A program made the translations under genes and the position numbers. This document shows positions 29,205 through 38,394 of a stretch of 64,000 nt of DNA, piece after piece (within the stretch, counting starts at the first letter, position 1; each line of letters opens with the position of its first letter). A model generated the notes under the pieces. It did no database searches, was not told where the DNA came from, and saw nothing but the letters and a program-made list of their open reading frames with translations. This DNA is from Cyanobium sp. PLM2.Bin73 (lineage in GTDB: Bacteria; Cyanobacteriota; Cyanobacteriia; PCC-6307; Cyanobiaceae): contig REEV01000059.1 in the NCBI GenBank assembly GCA_007694915.1, positions 55,588 through 119,587 of the forward strand. The letters are read 5' to 3'.

Positions 29205-31721
29205 TCAGTTCAGGGGGGCGGGTTCGCTGAGTTTGCGCCGCTGAAGCTCCAGCAGCCGCGCCAGATGGGGAAGGGAGGCCAGCTCCGGATCCCGCTCCAG
29301 GATCGCGCTGGCCACGGCCCGGGCCCGCTCCAGCACCTCGCCATCATCCGCCAGGCTGGCCAGGGCCAGATCGGGCAGGCCGCTCTGGCGAGTGCCGAGC
29401 ACCTGGCCCGGACCGCGCAGGCGCAGATCCATCTCGGCGATCTCGAAGCCATCGCTGGAGCGCACCAGCACCTCCAAGCGCTGGCGGGCCACGGGGTTGC
29501 GGCCGTCATGGATGAGCAGGCAATGGGAGGCGGCCGCCCCGCGCCCCACCCGCCCGCGCAGCTGGTGCAGCTGGGCCAGCCCGAAGCGCTCGGCGTGCTC
29601 CACCACCATCACGCTGGCTTCAGGCACGTCCACCCCAACTTCCACCACCGTGGTGCTCACGAGCACCTGGCTGTCGCCGCGGGCAAAGGCGGCGATGGCC
29701 GCCTGCTTCTCGGCACTGGCCAGGCGGCCATGCAGCAGCCCCACCTGCAGCTCCGGAAACACCTCCTCCGCCAGCTGGCGGTGCACCTCCACGGCCGAGC
29801 GCAGATCGCTCTTCTCCGACTCCTCCACCAGGGGCAGAACTACATAGGCCCGCTGGCCCAGGGCGGCTTCAGCGCGGATCAGCTCATAGGCCTGCTGCCG
29901 CTCGGAAGCCCCCAGCAACCGGGTGCGGATGGGCGTGCGCCCGGGGGGCAGCGCATCGATCTGGCTCACCTCCAGGTCGCCGTGCAACGACAGCGCCAGG
30001 GTGCGCGGGATCGGCGTGGCGGTCATGGTGAGCAGGTGGGGCTGCAGGCCCTTGTGCAGCAGGCGGTCGCGCTGGCGCACCCCGAAGCGGTGCTGCTCGT
30101 CGACCACCACCAGCCCCAGACGGGCGAACTGCACCGGGTCCTCCAGCAGGGCATGGGTGCCCACCAGCAGCTGCAGCTGGCCGTTGACCAGATCCTCGAG
30201 CAGCTCACGCCGGCGCCGCGCCGGGGTGGAACCGGTGAGCAGGGCGCAGCGCACGTGCAACTGGGGCAGCCAGTCGTCGAGGCGGGCGTGGTGCTGCTCG
30301 GCCAGCACCTCGGTGGGGGCCATCAGTGCCCCCTGACAGCCGGCCTCGATGGCGGTGAGCAGGGCGGCGATGGCCACCACGGTCTTGCCACTGCCCACAT
30401 CGCCCTGCAACAGGCGTGCCATGGGCTGGGGACGGGCCAGATCGGCGCGGATCTCCGCCAGCACCCGCTCCTGGGCGGCGGTGAGAGGGAAGGGCAGCAG
30501 CTCCAGGAACCGCTGCAGCAGGCCCGTGCCAGCGTCAGCGGGGCCGGACAGGGCCGGGGTGAGGGCCGGTGCCGGCCGGCTGGTGAGCTGGCGGCGGCGC
30601 TGCAGCAGACCCAGCTGCATCAGCAGGAATTCATCGAACACCAAGCGGCGGCGGCTGGCCTGGAGCTGGTCGCGGTCGGGCGGGTCGTGGATCTGCTCGA
30701 GGGCCTGGCCGCGCTCGATCAGCCGCTCCTGGGCCAGCAGGGGCTGGGGCAGGGGTTCCGGCCAGCGCCGCACCACCGGCAGCACGGCGCCGATCGCCTG
30801 GCGCAGTCGGTCGGCGCCGAGGCCCTCGGTGAGGCCATACACGGGAATCAGGCGGCCGATCTGGGGGGAGCGCACGGGGGCCTGGGGGCTGGCCAGCACC
30901 TCCATCAGCGGATCCTGGAACTGGGGGCCGTAGGGGCCCTCCTTCACCAGCCCGCTCACCGCCAGGGTGGCGCCCGCGGGGAACTGGCGCTCCTGCAGCT
31001 TCAGCCAGGCGGGACTGGTGAAGCGGCGACCGGCGAAGAAGCGGCTGACGCGCAGACGGCCGGTGGGATCGGCGAGCTGCAGCTCCAGGATCGCCAGCTG
31101 GGGATTGCGGGGACTGACGAAACTGCGGCAGCGACGCACCGTGGCCACGATCGTGGCCGTGGTTCCCGGCACCAGCGCATTGATGCGCACCAGGTTGGCG
31201 TAGTCGAGGTAGTCGCGCGGGTAGTAGTGCACCAGGTCGCGCACCACGAACAGGCCGAGCTGGGCCAGACGGGTGGCGGTGCGCGGACCGACGCCGCGGA
31301 TCTCAGCCAGGGGGGTATCGGGCTTGAAAGGCTCACCGGGGCCGCGCCCACCTGCGCGGGCGGGCCCGTTGCCCAGGCGCAACCGGGGTGGAGTCGGGGG
31401 GGCGGAGGGGTTCTGCCGTTGCCGCCAGCTGTGCAGATGCTGCCGGCAACGCCTCACCAGCACCTGCCGCTGGCTGGCGCTCAGCTGGGCATAGCGGGCG
31501 AAATCGCCGGCCAGCGCCTGCTCAGCTCCATCCGGCCGCAGCCCCGCCGGCGGCTGGCCGAGGCTGCGGGCGAGAAAGACACTGAAGTGCTCCCGACGCC
31601 CCATCAGGTCGGTGAAGCCCCGCTCCGCCTCCAGCTGCAGGGCCTGTTGCAGGGCCCGGAACCAGGCGTCGGTGGCCGCCGGATCCGGGGCTACCGGTAC
31701 CTGGGGTTGTCCTGGTGCCAA
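29205..31721 (-). CDS. recG: ATP-dependent DNA helicase RecG
   Basis: About 838 residues. RecG remodels stalled replication forks and branched DNA. After an N-terminal extension of roughly 150 residues come the wedge domain (IRGVGPRTATRLAQLGLFVVRDLVHYYP) and the helicase core: Walker A LLQGDVGSGKTVVA, DEQH box VVVDEQHRFGV, MTATPIPRTLAL and QLRGRVGRG. The long N-terminus is usual for cyanobacterial and plant RecG. No ATG or GTG is available at the expected start. TTG 31721, inside the end of the preceding gene, is the best candidate. The frame stays open to 32144, but that part is antisense-free shadow of the upstream gene. Confidence 0.95.
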   Translation of the reverse strand: MAPGQPQVPVAPDPAATDAWFRALQQALQLEAERGFTDLMGRREHFSVFLARSLGQPPAGLRPDGAEQALAGDFARYAQLSASQRQVLVRRCRQHLHSWRQRQNPSAPPTPPRLRLGNGPARAGGRGPGEPFKPDTPLAEIRGVGPRTATRLAQLGLFVVRDLVHYYPRDYLDYANLVRINALVPGTTATIVATVRRCRSFVSPRNPQLAILELQLADPTGRLRVSRFFAGRRFTSPAWLKLQERQFPAGATLAVSGLVKEGPYGPQFQDPLMEVLASPQAPVRSPQIGRLIPVYGLTEGLGADRLRQAIGAVLPVVRRWPEPLPQPLLAQERLIERGQALEQIHDPPDRDQLQASRRRLVFDEFLLMQLGLLQRRRQLTSRPAPALTPALSGPADAGTGLLQRFLELLPFPLTAAQERVLAEIRADLARPQPMARLLQGDVGSGKTVVAIAALLTAIEAGCQGALMAPTEVLAEQHHARLDDWLPQLHVRCALLTGSTPARRRRELLEDLVNGQLQLLVGTHALLEDPVQFARLGLVVVDEQHRFGVRQRDRLLHKGLQPHLLTMTATPIPRTLALSLHGDLEVSQIDALPPGRTPIRTRLLGASERQQAYELIRAEAALGQRAYVVLPLVEESEKSDLRSAVEVHRQLAEEVFPELQVGLLHGRLASAEKQAAIAAFARGDSQVLVSTTVVEVGVDVPEASVMVVEHAERFGLAQLHQLRGRVGRGAAASHCLLIHDGRNPVARQRLEVLVRSSDGFEIAEMDLRLRGPGQVLGTRQSGLPDLALASLADDGEVLERARAVASAILERDPELASLPHLARLLELQRRKLSEPAPLN

Positions 31722-32701
31722 AGCTGTTCCGCCTCGAGCGCCGAGAGCCGCCGCTGCAGACGGCGATGCTGCTCGGCCATTCTGCGACTCTCGCGTCGGT
31801 GGCGCTGCAGGCGGGAGCGGCAACTGCGCAGCCGGGGATGCTCGAGTTCCAGGTCGGCGGGCCGCACCAGAACGGCCACGCTCTCGAGCTGGCCACCGCT
31901 GGGGTAGCTCACCGGCAGTTGCACCCGCAGCAGGTTGGCCGGAGCCGCCAGGGGGTCCACCTGGCCGCGCAGGGCAGCCTCCAGCAGGCTGAGCGGCAAC
32001 AGGCTGCGGGTCAGACCCGAGCGCAGCAGTTCCACATTGAGGCCATGGGAGAGGTTGCGCAAGCGCCGCACCAAAGCCCGATCGAAGCCCTCCAGCCACA
32101 CGAGCAGGGCCTGGGGATCCACCGGCAACCGGGGCGAGTCCCACGGTGTCGGGACCTCCAGGGCAGCGATGGTGGTGTCGGGATCCTCGGCCAGCAACTC
32201 AGCCGGGTCGCCACTGGCCTCCAGGGCCACCTCCGCCGGCTCGTGGTGCTCGGCCGGCGGCATGGCCCCGCTGGAGGCCAGCAGCGACCAGCTGAGATCC
32301 ACAGGCGGGTCGAAATCCAGGTGCACCGATCCCTCGGGCTCGCCGGCCGCCATCGCCTGCCGATGGGCGGCCGACCGGTTCAGCGGCTGCTGCAACCCAC
32401 GCTGGCCAAGCTGGCGCCCGGAGCTCAGTTCAGCGGCCAGCCGGCTGAGCTGTTCCACGGTGAGCAGGCTGGCGGTCTGGCGCACGAGGGCCGCGCTGCG
32501 CGTGTGCAGGCGGCTGCGGTGCCCGTCGGGCAGCTCGCAGTAGCGCTGGGGGTGAAAGCGGGTGGCCAGATGGAAGACGGACCTCTCCACCGCAGCGGGG
32601 AGCAGGTCCCGCAGCACCTGCAGGTAGAGGGCCAGGTCGCAGTAGAGGCTTGGGTTGGCCTCTGCCAGCTGGGCGCGGCCCTCAGCCAGCTGCCGGCGCA
32701 C
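31691..32701 (-). CDS. Conserved cyanobacterial protein of unknown function upstream of recG
   Basis: About 336 residues from GTG 32701. The N-terminal 90 residues are helical (YCDLALYLQVLRDLLPAAVERSVFHLATRF), the middle is acidic and variable, and the C-terminus is strongly basic and helical (RLQRHRRESRRMAEQHRRLQRRL). No catalytic motif or membrane segment is seen. The frame extends upstream of 32701 without stop to near 32768, so a non-ATG start further up is possible. I recall an equivalent gene between tsf and recG in other picocyanobacteria. It overlaps recG by about 31 bases. Confidence 0.75.
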   Translation of the reverse strand: MRRQLAEGRAQLAEANPSLYCDLALYLQVLRDLLPAAVERSVFHLATRFHPQRYCELPDGHRSRLHTRSAALVRQTASLLTVEQLSRLAAELSSGRQLGQRGLQQPLNRSAAHRQAMAAGEPEGSVHLDFDPPVDLSWSLLASSGAMPPAEHHEPAEVALEASGDPAELLAEDPDTTIAALEVPTPWDSPRLPVDPQALLVWLEGFDRALVRRLRNLSHGLNVELLRSGLTRSLLPLSLLEAALRGQVDPLAAPANLLRVQLPVSYPSGGQLESVAVLVRPADLELEHPRLRSCRSRLQRHRRESRRMAEQHRRLQRRLSALEAEQLWHQDNPRYR

Positions 32702-32769
32702 CTCGGCGAGGCTGTCGAGGGGGAAGTGACCCTCGCTCTGGGGGAGATCCTCAGTGATGGGTCTGGCGC

Positions 32770-33429
32770 TCAGACGGCGCCGCCCATGGCCGCCACTTCA
32801 GCGGCGAAGTCGGTGGATTCCACCTCGATGCCCTCGCCGAGGTTGAAGCGCACGAACCGCCGCACCTGGATGTTCTCGCCCACCTTGCCGGCCACCTGCT
32901 TGACCATCTCGGAGACGGTCATGGCGGTGTCCTTGATGTAGGGCTGGTCCATCAGCGCCATTTCCTTGAGGCGCTTGCCGATGCGGCCGCTGACGATGCG
33001 CTCCTTCATTTCCTCCTTCTTGCCGTCGAGGTCGTCGCGGCCCATCTCGATCTGTTTCTCGCGCTCAGCTACCTCCGCGGGGATGTTCTCCACGCTCACG
33101 TAGTCCACCGAGGGGCAGGCGGCGATCTGCATGGCCACGTTGCGGATCAGCTCCTGGAAGATCTCGCCCCGGGCCACGAAGTCGGTTTCACAGTTCACCT
33201 CCACCAGCACACCCACGCGGGCACCGGTGTGGATGTAGGAGCCGATCGCCCCCTCTGCGGCGGTACGCCCAGCCTTCTTATCGGCGCTGGCGATGCCCTT
33301 CTGGCGCAGCCACTCGATCGCCTTGTCGGTGTCGCCGTTGGTCTCGGAGAGGGCCTTCTTGCAGTCCATCATCCCGGCACCGGTCTTGTCGCGCAGGGTC
33401 TTGACGAGCTTTGCCGAAATCTCAGCCAT
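32770..33429 (-). CDS. tsf: Translation elongation factor Ts
   Basis: A 219-residue nucleotide exchange factor for EF-Tu. The N-terminal UBA-like domain has [20 protein letters not shown] and [19 protein letters not shown]; the core has [17 protein letters not shown]. The C-terminus is the short bacterial/chloroplast form ([28 protein letters not shown]). It follows rpsB after 51 bases, the universal order. Confidence 0.98.
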   Translation of the reverse strand: MAEISAKLVKTLRDKTGAGMMDCKKALSETNGDTDKAIEWLRQKGIASADKKAGRTAAEGAIGSYIHTGARVGVLVEVNCETDFVARGEIFQELIRNVAMQIAACPSVDYVSVENIPAEVAEREKQIEMGRDDLDGKKEEMKERIVSGRIGKRLKEMALMDQPYIKDTAMTVSEMVKQVAGKVGENIQVRRFVRFNLGEGIEVESTDFAAEVAAMGGAV

Positions 33430-33480
33430 GGGGTGAGGAAATCTGTGGATGGGGAAGGGATCAAACGGGCGGAGCCGGGC

Positions 33481-34188
33481 TCAGCCCTGCTCCGGGTCCT
33501 CGGAGGCGCCGTGACGGCCTTCATTGATGGCGTCGGCCAGGCGGCCCAGCACCAGCTGCACCGAGCGCACGGCGTCGTCGTTGCAGGGAATCGGCACCTC
33601 GCACAGATCCGGATCACAGTTGGTGTCCAGCATCGACACCAGCGGAATGTCCAGCTTGCGGGCCTCAAGCACGGCATTGGATTCCCGGCGCTGATCCACG
33701 AGCACCACCACATCCGGCAGCCGGCGCATGTTCTTGAGCCCGCCCAGGTACTTCTGCAGGCGCTCCAGTTCGCGGCGCAGCACGGCAGCTTCCTTCTTGG
33801 GGCGCATGGCGATGGCACCGGAGCTCTCCATGCGCTCCAGGTCCTTCAGCCGCTCAATTCGGGCGCGCATGGTGGTCCAGTTGGTGAGCATGCCGCCCAG
33901 CCAGCGCTGGTTGACATAGGCGGCACCGCAGCGGGTGGCCTCCAGGGCGATCACTTCGGAAGCCTGCTTCTTGGTGCCCACGAACAGGAAGCGCTTGCCG
34001 CTGCGGGCGGCGCTGCGCACCCACTTGTAGGCGTTGTTCATGCAGACGGCCGTCTGCACGAGATCGATGATGTGAACGCCGTTGCGCGCGCAATAGATGT
34101 AGCGCGACATCTTGGGGTTCCAGCGGCGGGTTTGGTGCCCGAAGTGGGCACCCGCCTCCATCATCTCGGCGAGGGTGACAACAGCCAT
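33481..34188 (-). CDS. rpsB: 30S ribosomal protein S2
   Basis: A 235-residue small-subunit ribosomal protein. The start [25 protein letters not shown] is typical; [20 protein letters not shown] and the C-terminal [23 protein letters not shown] follow. The frame is open upstream to 34263, but ATG 34188 is the conserved start. A long leader precedes it. tsf follows. Confidence 0.98.
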   Translation of the reverse strand: MAVVTLAEMMEAGAHFGHQTRRWNPKMSRYIYCARNGVHIIDLVQTAVCMNNAYKWVRSAARSGKRFLFVGTKKQASEVIALEATRCGAAYVNQRWLGGMLTNWTTMRARIERLKDLERMESSGAIAMRPKKEAAVLRRELERLQKYLGGLKNMRRLPDVVVLVDQRRESNAVLEARKLDIPLVSMLDTNCDPDLCEVPIPCNDDAVRSVQLVLGRLADAINEGRHGASEDPEQG

Positions 34189-34345
34189 GGTGTGAAAGTT
34201 TCGGGTTGGCCACCACCTGCCAGGGACCGGGCGCCGCTCCCAGGGCTGCACAGCCGGGCCCATGGCCCGCCGCTCCTCCTGAGAGCCATCGCACCGATCA
34301 CCCGAAACGCGCAGGTGTGCGGTTTGAAAGAACAGGTGAACACTA
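34189..34345 (-). promoter_or_regulatory. rpsB-tsf promoter and leader region
   Basis: 157 bases between the glycosyltransferase stop and the rpsB start. A TAGTGT -10-like box (minus strand, 34345-34340) would give a leader of about 145 bases before the rpsB ATG. S2 represses its own operon through the leader in several bacteria; I see no certain structure here. Confidence 0.35.
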
Positions 34346-35284
34346 TCAAAGCGTTGTCTCAGCCCGGCGCCTGGCCTCCTGAAACAGGGCGCGCACGCCG
34401 ATGCGGTTGAGCGGCAGGCGCAGCAGCTCCATGGCCAGGCCGGGCCGCCCCGTGCGGATCAACCAGCCCAACAGGGGTTTCACTGTGCGCTCATTGAGCA
34501 GCCCGCCGGCGGTGGCCAGCTCCCAGAGCAGGCGATGCAGCCAGGTGTACTGCACCATCAGACGCACCCGGCGGGTGGGGTGCTTGCGGAAGAACACCAG
34601 GCCCATGCGGGCCCGCTCCCGCTCCACCGCGATCAGCCGCGGGATCTGGCCCAGATCCAGGGCTGGATGCCAGTGGTAGCCCACGGCCTGTGGGCAGCGC
34701 ACGAGGCGCACCCCCAGCCGCCGCAGCCGCTCTCCCAGCTCCAGATCCTCCCAGCCGTAGAGACGGAAGGCGGTGTCGAACAGCCCGGCGCGCTGCAGCA
34801 AGTGGCGCTCGATGGCCACATTGCCGGTGGCGAAGTAGGCCCAGGAGAGGTCGCGCAGCTTGTGGCGTTCGCCGGTGGGGTTGTCGAAGTTGGCGGTGTT
34901 CACCACAGCCCCGTAGGTGAAGCTGAGGCGGTCGCCATGGCGCTCCCAGTCGGCGCTGAGGGCACGGGCGTGGCGCACGAGGAAATCGGGCCGCACCACC
35001 AGGTCGCTGTCGATGAACACCACCACCTGGCCGCGGGCGGCGTCCACGCCGCGGTTGCGGCCCTCCGCCGGACCGGCGTGCTGCTGCTGGATCAGGCGCA
35101 GGTGGGGCAGGTCGCCACGGTGGGCTTCGATCCAGGCCACGGTGTCGTCGCTGGAGCCGTCGTCCACCAGCACCACCTCATAGCCGCTCACCGGATCCGC
35201 CAGCTGCTGGCCCTCCAGGGCGGCCAGGCACTGGCGCAGGATCGGCAGCCGGTTGTAGGTGGGGATGACGACGCTCAGAAACAC
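34346..35284 (-). CDS. Family 2 glycosyltransferase
   Basis: A 312-residue GT-A fold glycosyltransferase. Nucleotide-sugar motifs are [30 protein letters not shown] and [10 protein letters not shown] with the metal-binding DSD. The acceptor-side ED motif appears in [18 protein letters not shown]-terminal helical region with amphipathic stretches ([14 protein letters not shown]) may touch the membrane. Members add sugars to lipids, polysaccharide or protein; the acceptor cannot be told. It sits between rpsB and the 51-residue gene, with no other polysaccharide genes nearby. Confidence 0.9.
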   Translation of the reverse strand: MFLSVVIPTYNRLPILRQCLAALEGQQLADPVSGYEVVLVDDGSSDDTVAWIEAHRGDLPHLRLIQQQHAGPAEGRNRGVDAARGQVVVFIDSDLVVRPDFLVRHARALSADWERHGDRLSFTYGAVVNTANFDNPTGERHKLRDLSWAYFATGNVAIERHLLQRAGLFDTAFRLYGWEDLELGERLRRLGVRLVRCPQAVGYHWHPALDLGQIPRLIAVERERARMGLVFFRKHPTRRVRLMVQYTWLHRLLWELATAGGLLNERTVKPLLGWLIRTGRPGLAMELLRLPLNRIGVRALFQEARRRAETTL

Positions 35285-35352
35285 GGGCGAGCAGCTCCAG
35301 CGGGGCGTCGTGCGGGGAGAGCCGCCCGGTGCGGCACACCGGGCCAGGGGAC

Positions 35353-35508
35353 TCAGTCGGCGGCGCCGCCGTTGTTGGCCGTGCCGGTCACACCGTTGCC
35401 GACCCCTTCACCGCGGCCGTCGTTGCGCAGCTTGCGCTTCTTGAACTTGCGGGCGTAGGCGCGGTTGCGGTCCTGCTTTTCCTTCTTCAGATTGCGGCGT
35501 TTCGCCAT
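35353..35508 (-). CDS. Very small basic conserved protein (51 residues)
   Basis: ATG 35508 to TGA 35353 encodes 51 residues: MAKRRNLKKEKQDRNRAYAR, then KFKKRKLRNDG and a Gly/Asn-rich tail ending GGAAD. The first 30 residues are very rich in Lys and Arg and helical. The sequence resembles a short protein I remember in picocyanobacterial genomes; a nucleic acid- or ribosome-binding role is only a guess. It lies between the glycosyltransferase and devA on the same strand. Confidence 0.7.
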   Translation of the reverse strand: MAKRRNLKKEKQDRNRAYARKFKKRKLRNDGRGEGVGNGVTGTANNGGAAD

Positions 35509-35541
35509 AGGGGGCGGTCCTCAGGGTTGCGGTAACTCACC

Positions 35542-36231
35542 CTAACCAACGGCCTCCGGCACGGACTCGGATAACCGCCCGTCCTCCATGCGCAGCAGCC
35601 GGTCGGCCACATCCAGGATGCGGGGATCGTGGGTGACCATCAGCACCGCGCAGCCCTGCTCCCGGGCCAGGCTGCGCAGCAGCTCCACCACATCGCGGCC
35701 ACTGCGAGAATCGAGGGCGGCGGTGGGCTCATCGGCCAGCAACAACTGGGGTTCGGCGGCCAGCGCACGGGCGATCGCCACCCGCTGCTTCTGCCCACCG
35801 GAGAGATCGTGGGGCAGCTTGCCCAGGTGATCCCCCAGACCCACCGCCCGCAGCCACTGGCGGGCAAGGTCCCGCCGCGCCCGGTAGCTCAGCCCGGGAA
35901 GGAGATCCGCACCCATCTGCACGTTCTGCTCGGCGCTCAGACAGCGCAGCAGGTTGTGGCCCTGGAAGATCATGCCGATGCGACGGCGCAGCCGCTGACG
36001 GCTGGCGCGCCCAGCGCCGGCGAGTTCCTGTCCCAGCACCCGCACCGAGCCCTGCTGCACCTGGCGCAGGGCGCCCACCAGGGTGAGCAGGGTGGTTTTG
36101 CCGCAGCCGGACGGACCAGTGAGCAGCACCACCTCGCCGGGATCGATCCGCAGATCGACATCCTGCAGCACCTGACGGGCCATCGTCCCCTTGCCATAGC
36201 TGTGGCAGAGGCCGCTCACCACGATCCCCAT
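35542..36231 (-). CDS. devA: DevA-type ABC transporter ATPase
   Basis: A 229-residue ATPase of the MacB/LolD/DevA class: Walker A TGPSGCGKTTLLTLVGAL, Q-loop MIFQGHNLLRCLSAEQNVQMG, signature HDLSGGQKQRVAIARAL, Walker B LLLADEPTAALDS, H-loop VTHDPRI. The QGHNLLR and TAALDS segments are characteristic of DevA. It powers export with DevB and DevC, probably through a TolC-like channel. ATG 36231 (MGIVVSGL) is preferred over upstream in-frame starts that would reach into devC. Confidence 0.95.
   Translation of the reverse strand: MGIVVSGLCHSYGKGTMARQVLQDVDLRIDPGEVVLLTGPSGCGKTTLLTLVGALRQVQQGSVRVLGQELAGAGRASRQRLRRRIGMIFQGHNLLRCLSAEQNVQMGADLLPGLSYRARRDLARQWLRAVGLGDHLGKLPHDLSGGQKQRVAIARALAAEPQLLLADEPTAALDSRSGRDVVELLRSLAREQGCAVLMVTHDPRILDVADRLLRMEDGRLSESVPEAVG
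35771..35778. repeat. HIP1 octamer GCGATCGC
   Basis: One copy of the cyanobacterial HIP1 palindrome inside devA. By eye this is the only exact copy I found in the window. Confidence 0.5.
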
Positions 36232-36244
36232 CACACCACCCCCA

Positions 36245-37417
36245 TCAGAAGATCTCGGCCGGATCGGCATCCGCCAGGCGGCGCATGGCCAGAGCCGATG
36301 AGGCCAGGCACATCACCAGGATCATCACCAGCACCACCAGGGCACGGTCCAGGTTCATGAACACCGGCAGGTTGGTGCCGCTCCGCACCAGGGCGTACAG
36401 ACCCAGGCCAGCGGCATAGGCCGGCAGGTAGCCGAGCACCGCCAGTAGGAGACCCTCACGGCCCACCACCCGCAGCAACGAGGGCAGTGGGTACCCCATC
36501 GCCATCAAGGTGGCGTATTCGGGCAGGTGATCGGAGACATCGGAGCTGAGGATCTGATACACGATCACGCAACCCACCACGAAGCCCATCGCCGCACCGA
36601 GGGTGAAGATGAAGCCGATCGCCGTGCTGGTGCGCCAGTAGGTCTTCTCGAACTCCTCGAAGCCCGCCTTGGTGAACACCGTGACATCGGGGGGCAACTG
36701 GCGTTGCAGGCGCTGGGCCACGGTTTCGGGGTCGGCGTCGGGCAGCAGACGGATCAGGCCCAATTCGATGCTGCCGGGGGGGGTTCCGGGGGACAGCTCC
36801 AGGAAGGTGTCCCGGCTGGTGATCATGTTGCCGTCGGCGCCGAAGGAGGGGCCGAGGTTGAGCAGGCCCGCCACCCGCACCCGCGTGCCGGCCACCTCGG
36901 TCTCCACCACCTCACCGGCGCGGAAGCGCTCGGCGATCGGGCCGAACTCGGCGCGGGAGCGTTCGTCGAACAGAACCCGCCCCTTCATGGTGAGGCCCTC
37001 GGCCTGGGCTGCCAGGGCCGGGTCGAGAAACAGGGGATCACCCGGTTCGAAGCCGATGGTGAGGATCGAGCGGTTGATGCGGCTGTCCGGATTGCGCCAG
37101 AGCAGCAGGCCCCAGTTCACCGGGGTGATGCCGCGCACGGCCGGATCGGCCATCGCCTGCACCAGGCGCCGGCGCGGGAAGGAGGCCATGCCGATGGAGC
37201 TCATGGTGCGGGGGCTCATCAGCACCAGATCGGCATCGAACTGGCGGTGGACGGTGACGCTGGCGTCGAACAGCCCGTCGCGGAAGCCGAGCTGCATGAA
37301 CATCAGGATGCCGGCGAAGGCGATGCCGGCCAGCGCCACCGCCAGCCGCACCGGCTGGCGGGTGAGCATCAGCCAGGCCAGGGGGATGCGCCGGCCCTGC
37401 CAGATCCGCCAGGCCAT
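36245..37417 (-). CDS. devC: DevC-type ABC transporter permease
   Basis: A 390-residue permease of the FtsX/MacB superfamily: one N-terminal helix (LAVALAGIAFAGILMFMQLGFRDGLFD), a large extracytoplasmic domain of about 220 residues, and three C-terminal helices beginning TAIGFIFTLGAAMGFVVGCVIVYQIL. The segments LMFMQLGFRDGLFDA and DHLPEYATLMAMGYP are typical of DevC. Works with DevA and the adaptor DevB. It overlaps devB at a shared TGATG and precedes devA by 13 bases. Confidence 0.95.
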   Translation of the reverse strand: MAWRIWQGRRIPLAWLMLTRQPVRLAVALAGIAFAGILMFMQLGFRDGLFDASVTVHRQFDADLVLMSPRTMSSIGMASFPRRRLVQAMADPAVRGITPVNWGLLLWRNPDSRINRSILTIGFEPGDPLFLDPALAAQAEGLTMKGRVLFDERSRAEFGPIAERFRAGEVVETEVAGTRVRVAGLLNLGPSFGADGNMITSRDTFLELSPGTPPGSIELGLIRLLPDADPETVAQRLQRQLPPDVTVFTKAGFEEFEKTYWRTSTAIGFIFTLGAAMGFVVGCVIVYQILSSDVSDHLPEYATLMAMGYPLPSLLRVVGREGLLLAVLGYLPAYAAGLGLYALVRSGTNLPVFMNLDRALVVLVMILVMCLASSALAMRRLADADPAEIF

Positions 37418-38394
37418 CAGCCCTCCAGCTGGGCGATCACCCGCAGCCCCGTGAGATCCCGCACCCGCCGGGAGTCCTCCGGATCGAGGGCCACGCGCAC
37501 CTCCACCACGCGGGTGTCGGCGTCCTGGCTGGGATCGCTGGAGAGCACGTCGCGCTGCCGCACCTGGGGACTGATGCGGATCACCCGCCCGCGCAGGCTG
37601 CCGCTGAAGCCCCCGGCCTCGCTGGTGAGGCGCACGGGCTGGTCGAGCCGCACACGGTCGATGTCGCTCTCGTACACCTCGATCAGGGCTTCCATGCGCT
37701 CACTTGCCCCCAGCTCCAGCACGCCCCGCTCACCGGGTCGCTCACCCACCCGGGCATGGAGACGGAGCACCGTGCCGGCAATCGGTGCCCGCAGTTCGGT
37801 GAGCACCAGCTCGGCGGCGATCCGCTCCCGTTCGGCCAGCGCCTCCTGCTGCTGGCCGCTGAGGGCCAGCAGCTCGTTTTCGCGGACATCCAGGTCGGTG
37901 CTGGCGATGGCCCCCTGGCGGGCGAGTTCGCGGTAGCGCTCGATGTCGCGGCTCTGCACCGCCAGTCGCGAGCGCAGGTTGGCGATCCGGGCCTCGATCA
38001 CCCCGGCCTGGGCGCGCAGGCCGGCGGCGGTGTCGAACTCCGCCAGCAGCTGGCCGGCCTCCACCCGCGAGCCCTCCGCCACCAGCAGACGGGTGATGCG
38101 CGGGCTGCCGCCGATGCCACTGATGGGCGCCGCCAGCTGGTGGATCTCACCGCTGGGATCGAGCCGGCCCAGGGCCGCCACCGCTTCGGGCCTGGCGGGC
38201 TGCTCGGCGGCGGCGAGGGCTGAGGCCTCGGCGGCACGGCGCTCAGCCTGACGCTGCAGCACACGGCTGGCGCCATAGGCGAGCAGGCCAGCGGCGGCCA
38301 GGCCCGAAGCCAGCAGCAGGACGGGGCGGCGCCAGCGGCTCAGGGCCTGGGGGGATCGTCGAAGAGCAAGTCTTCGATGTACCGCTCCGCCCAT
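37417..38394 (-). CDS. devB: DevB-type membrane fusion protein
   Basis: A 325-residue HlyD-family adaptor: N-terminal anchor ([23 protein letters not shown]), lipoyl half-motifs around [13 protein letters not shown] and [22 protein letters not shown], a coiled-coil hairpin ([26 protein letters not shown]), [18 protein letters not shown] and a beta-barrel domain. It links the DevCA pump to an outer-membrane channel. The ATG at 38394 overlaps pcyA by 55 bases in another frame; no later ATG or GTG precedes the membrane anchor. Substrate unknown: in heterocyst-formers DevBCA exports glycolipids, but unicellular forms lack heterocysts. Confidence 0.93.
   Translation of the reverse strand: MGGAVHRRLALRRSPQALSRWRRPVLLLASGLAAAGLLAYGASRVLQRQAERRAAEASALAAAEQPARPEAVAALGRLDPSGEIHQLAAPISGIGGSPRITRLLVAEGSRVEAGQLLAEFDTAAGLRAQAGVIEARIANLRSRLAVQSRDIERYRELARQGAIASTDLDVRENELLALSGQQQEALAERERIAAELVLTELRAPIAGTVLRLHARVGERPGERGVLELGASERMEALIEVYESDIDRVRLDQPVRLTSEAGGFSGSLRGRVIRISPQVRQRDVLSSDPSQDADTRVVEVRVALDPEDSRRVRDLTGLRVIAQLEG

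Noticed and set aside
29163..31907. Plus-strand open frame of 914 codons
   Set aside because: Antisense shadow of recG; His/Gln/Gly/Leu-rich low-complexity protein.
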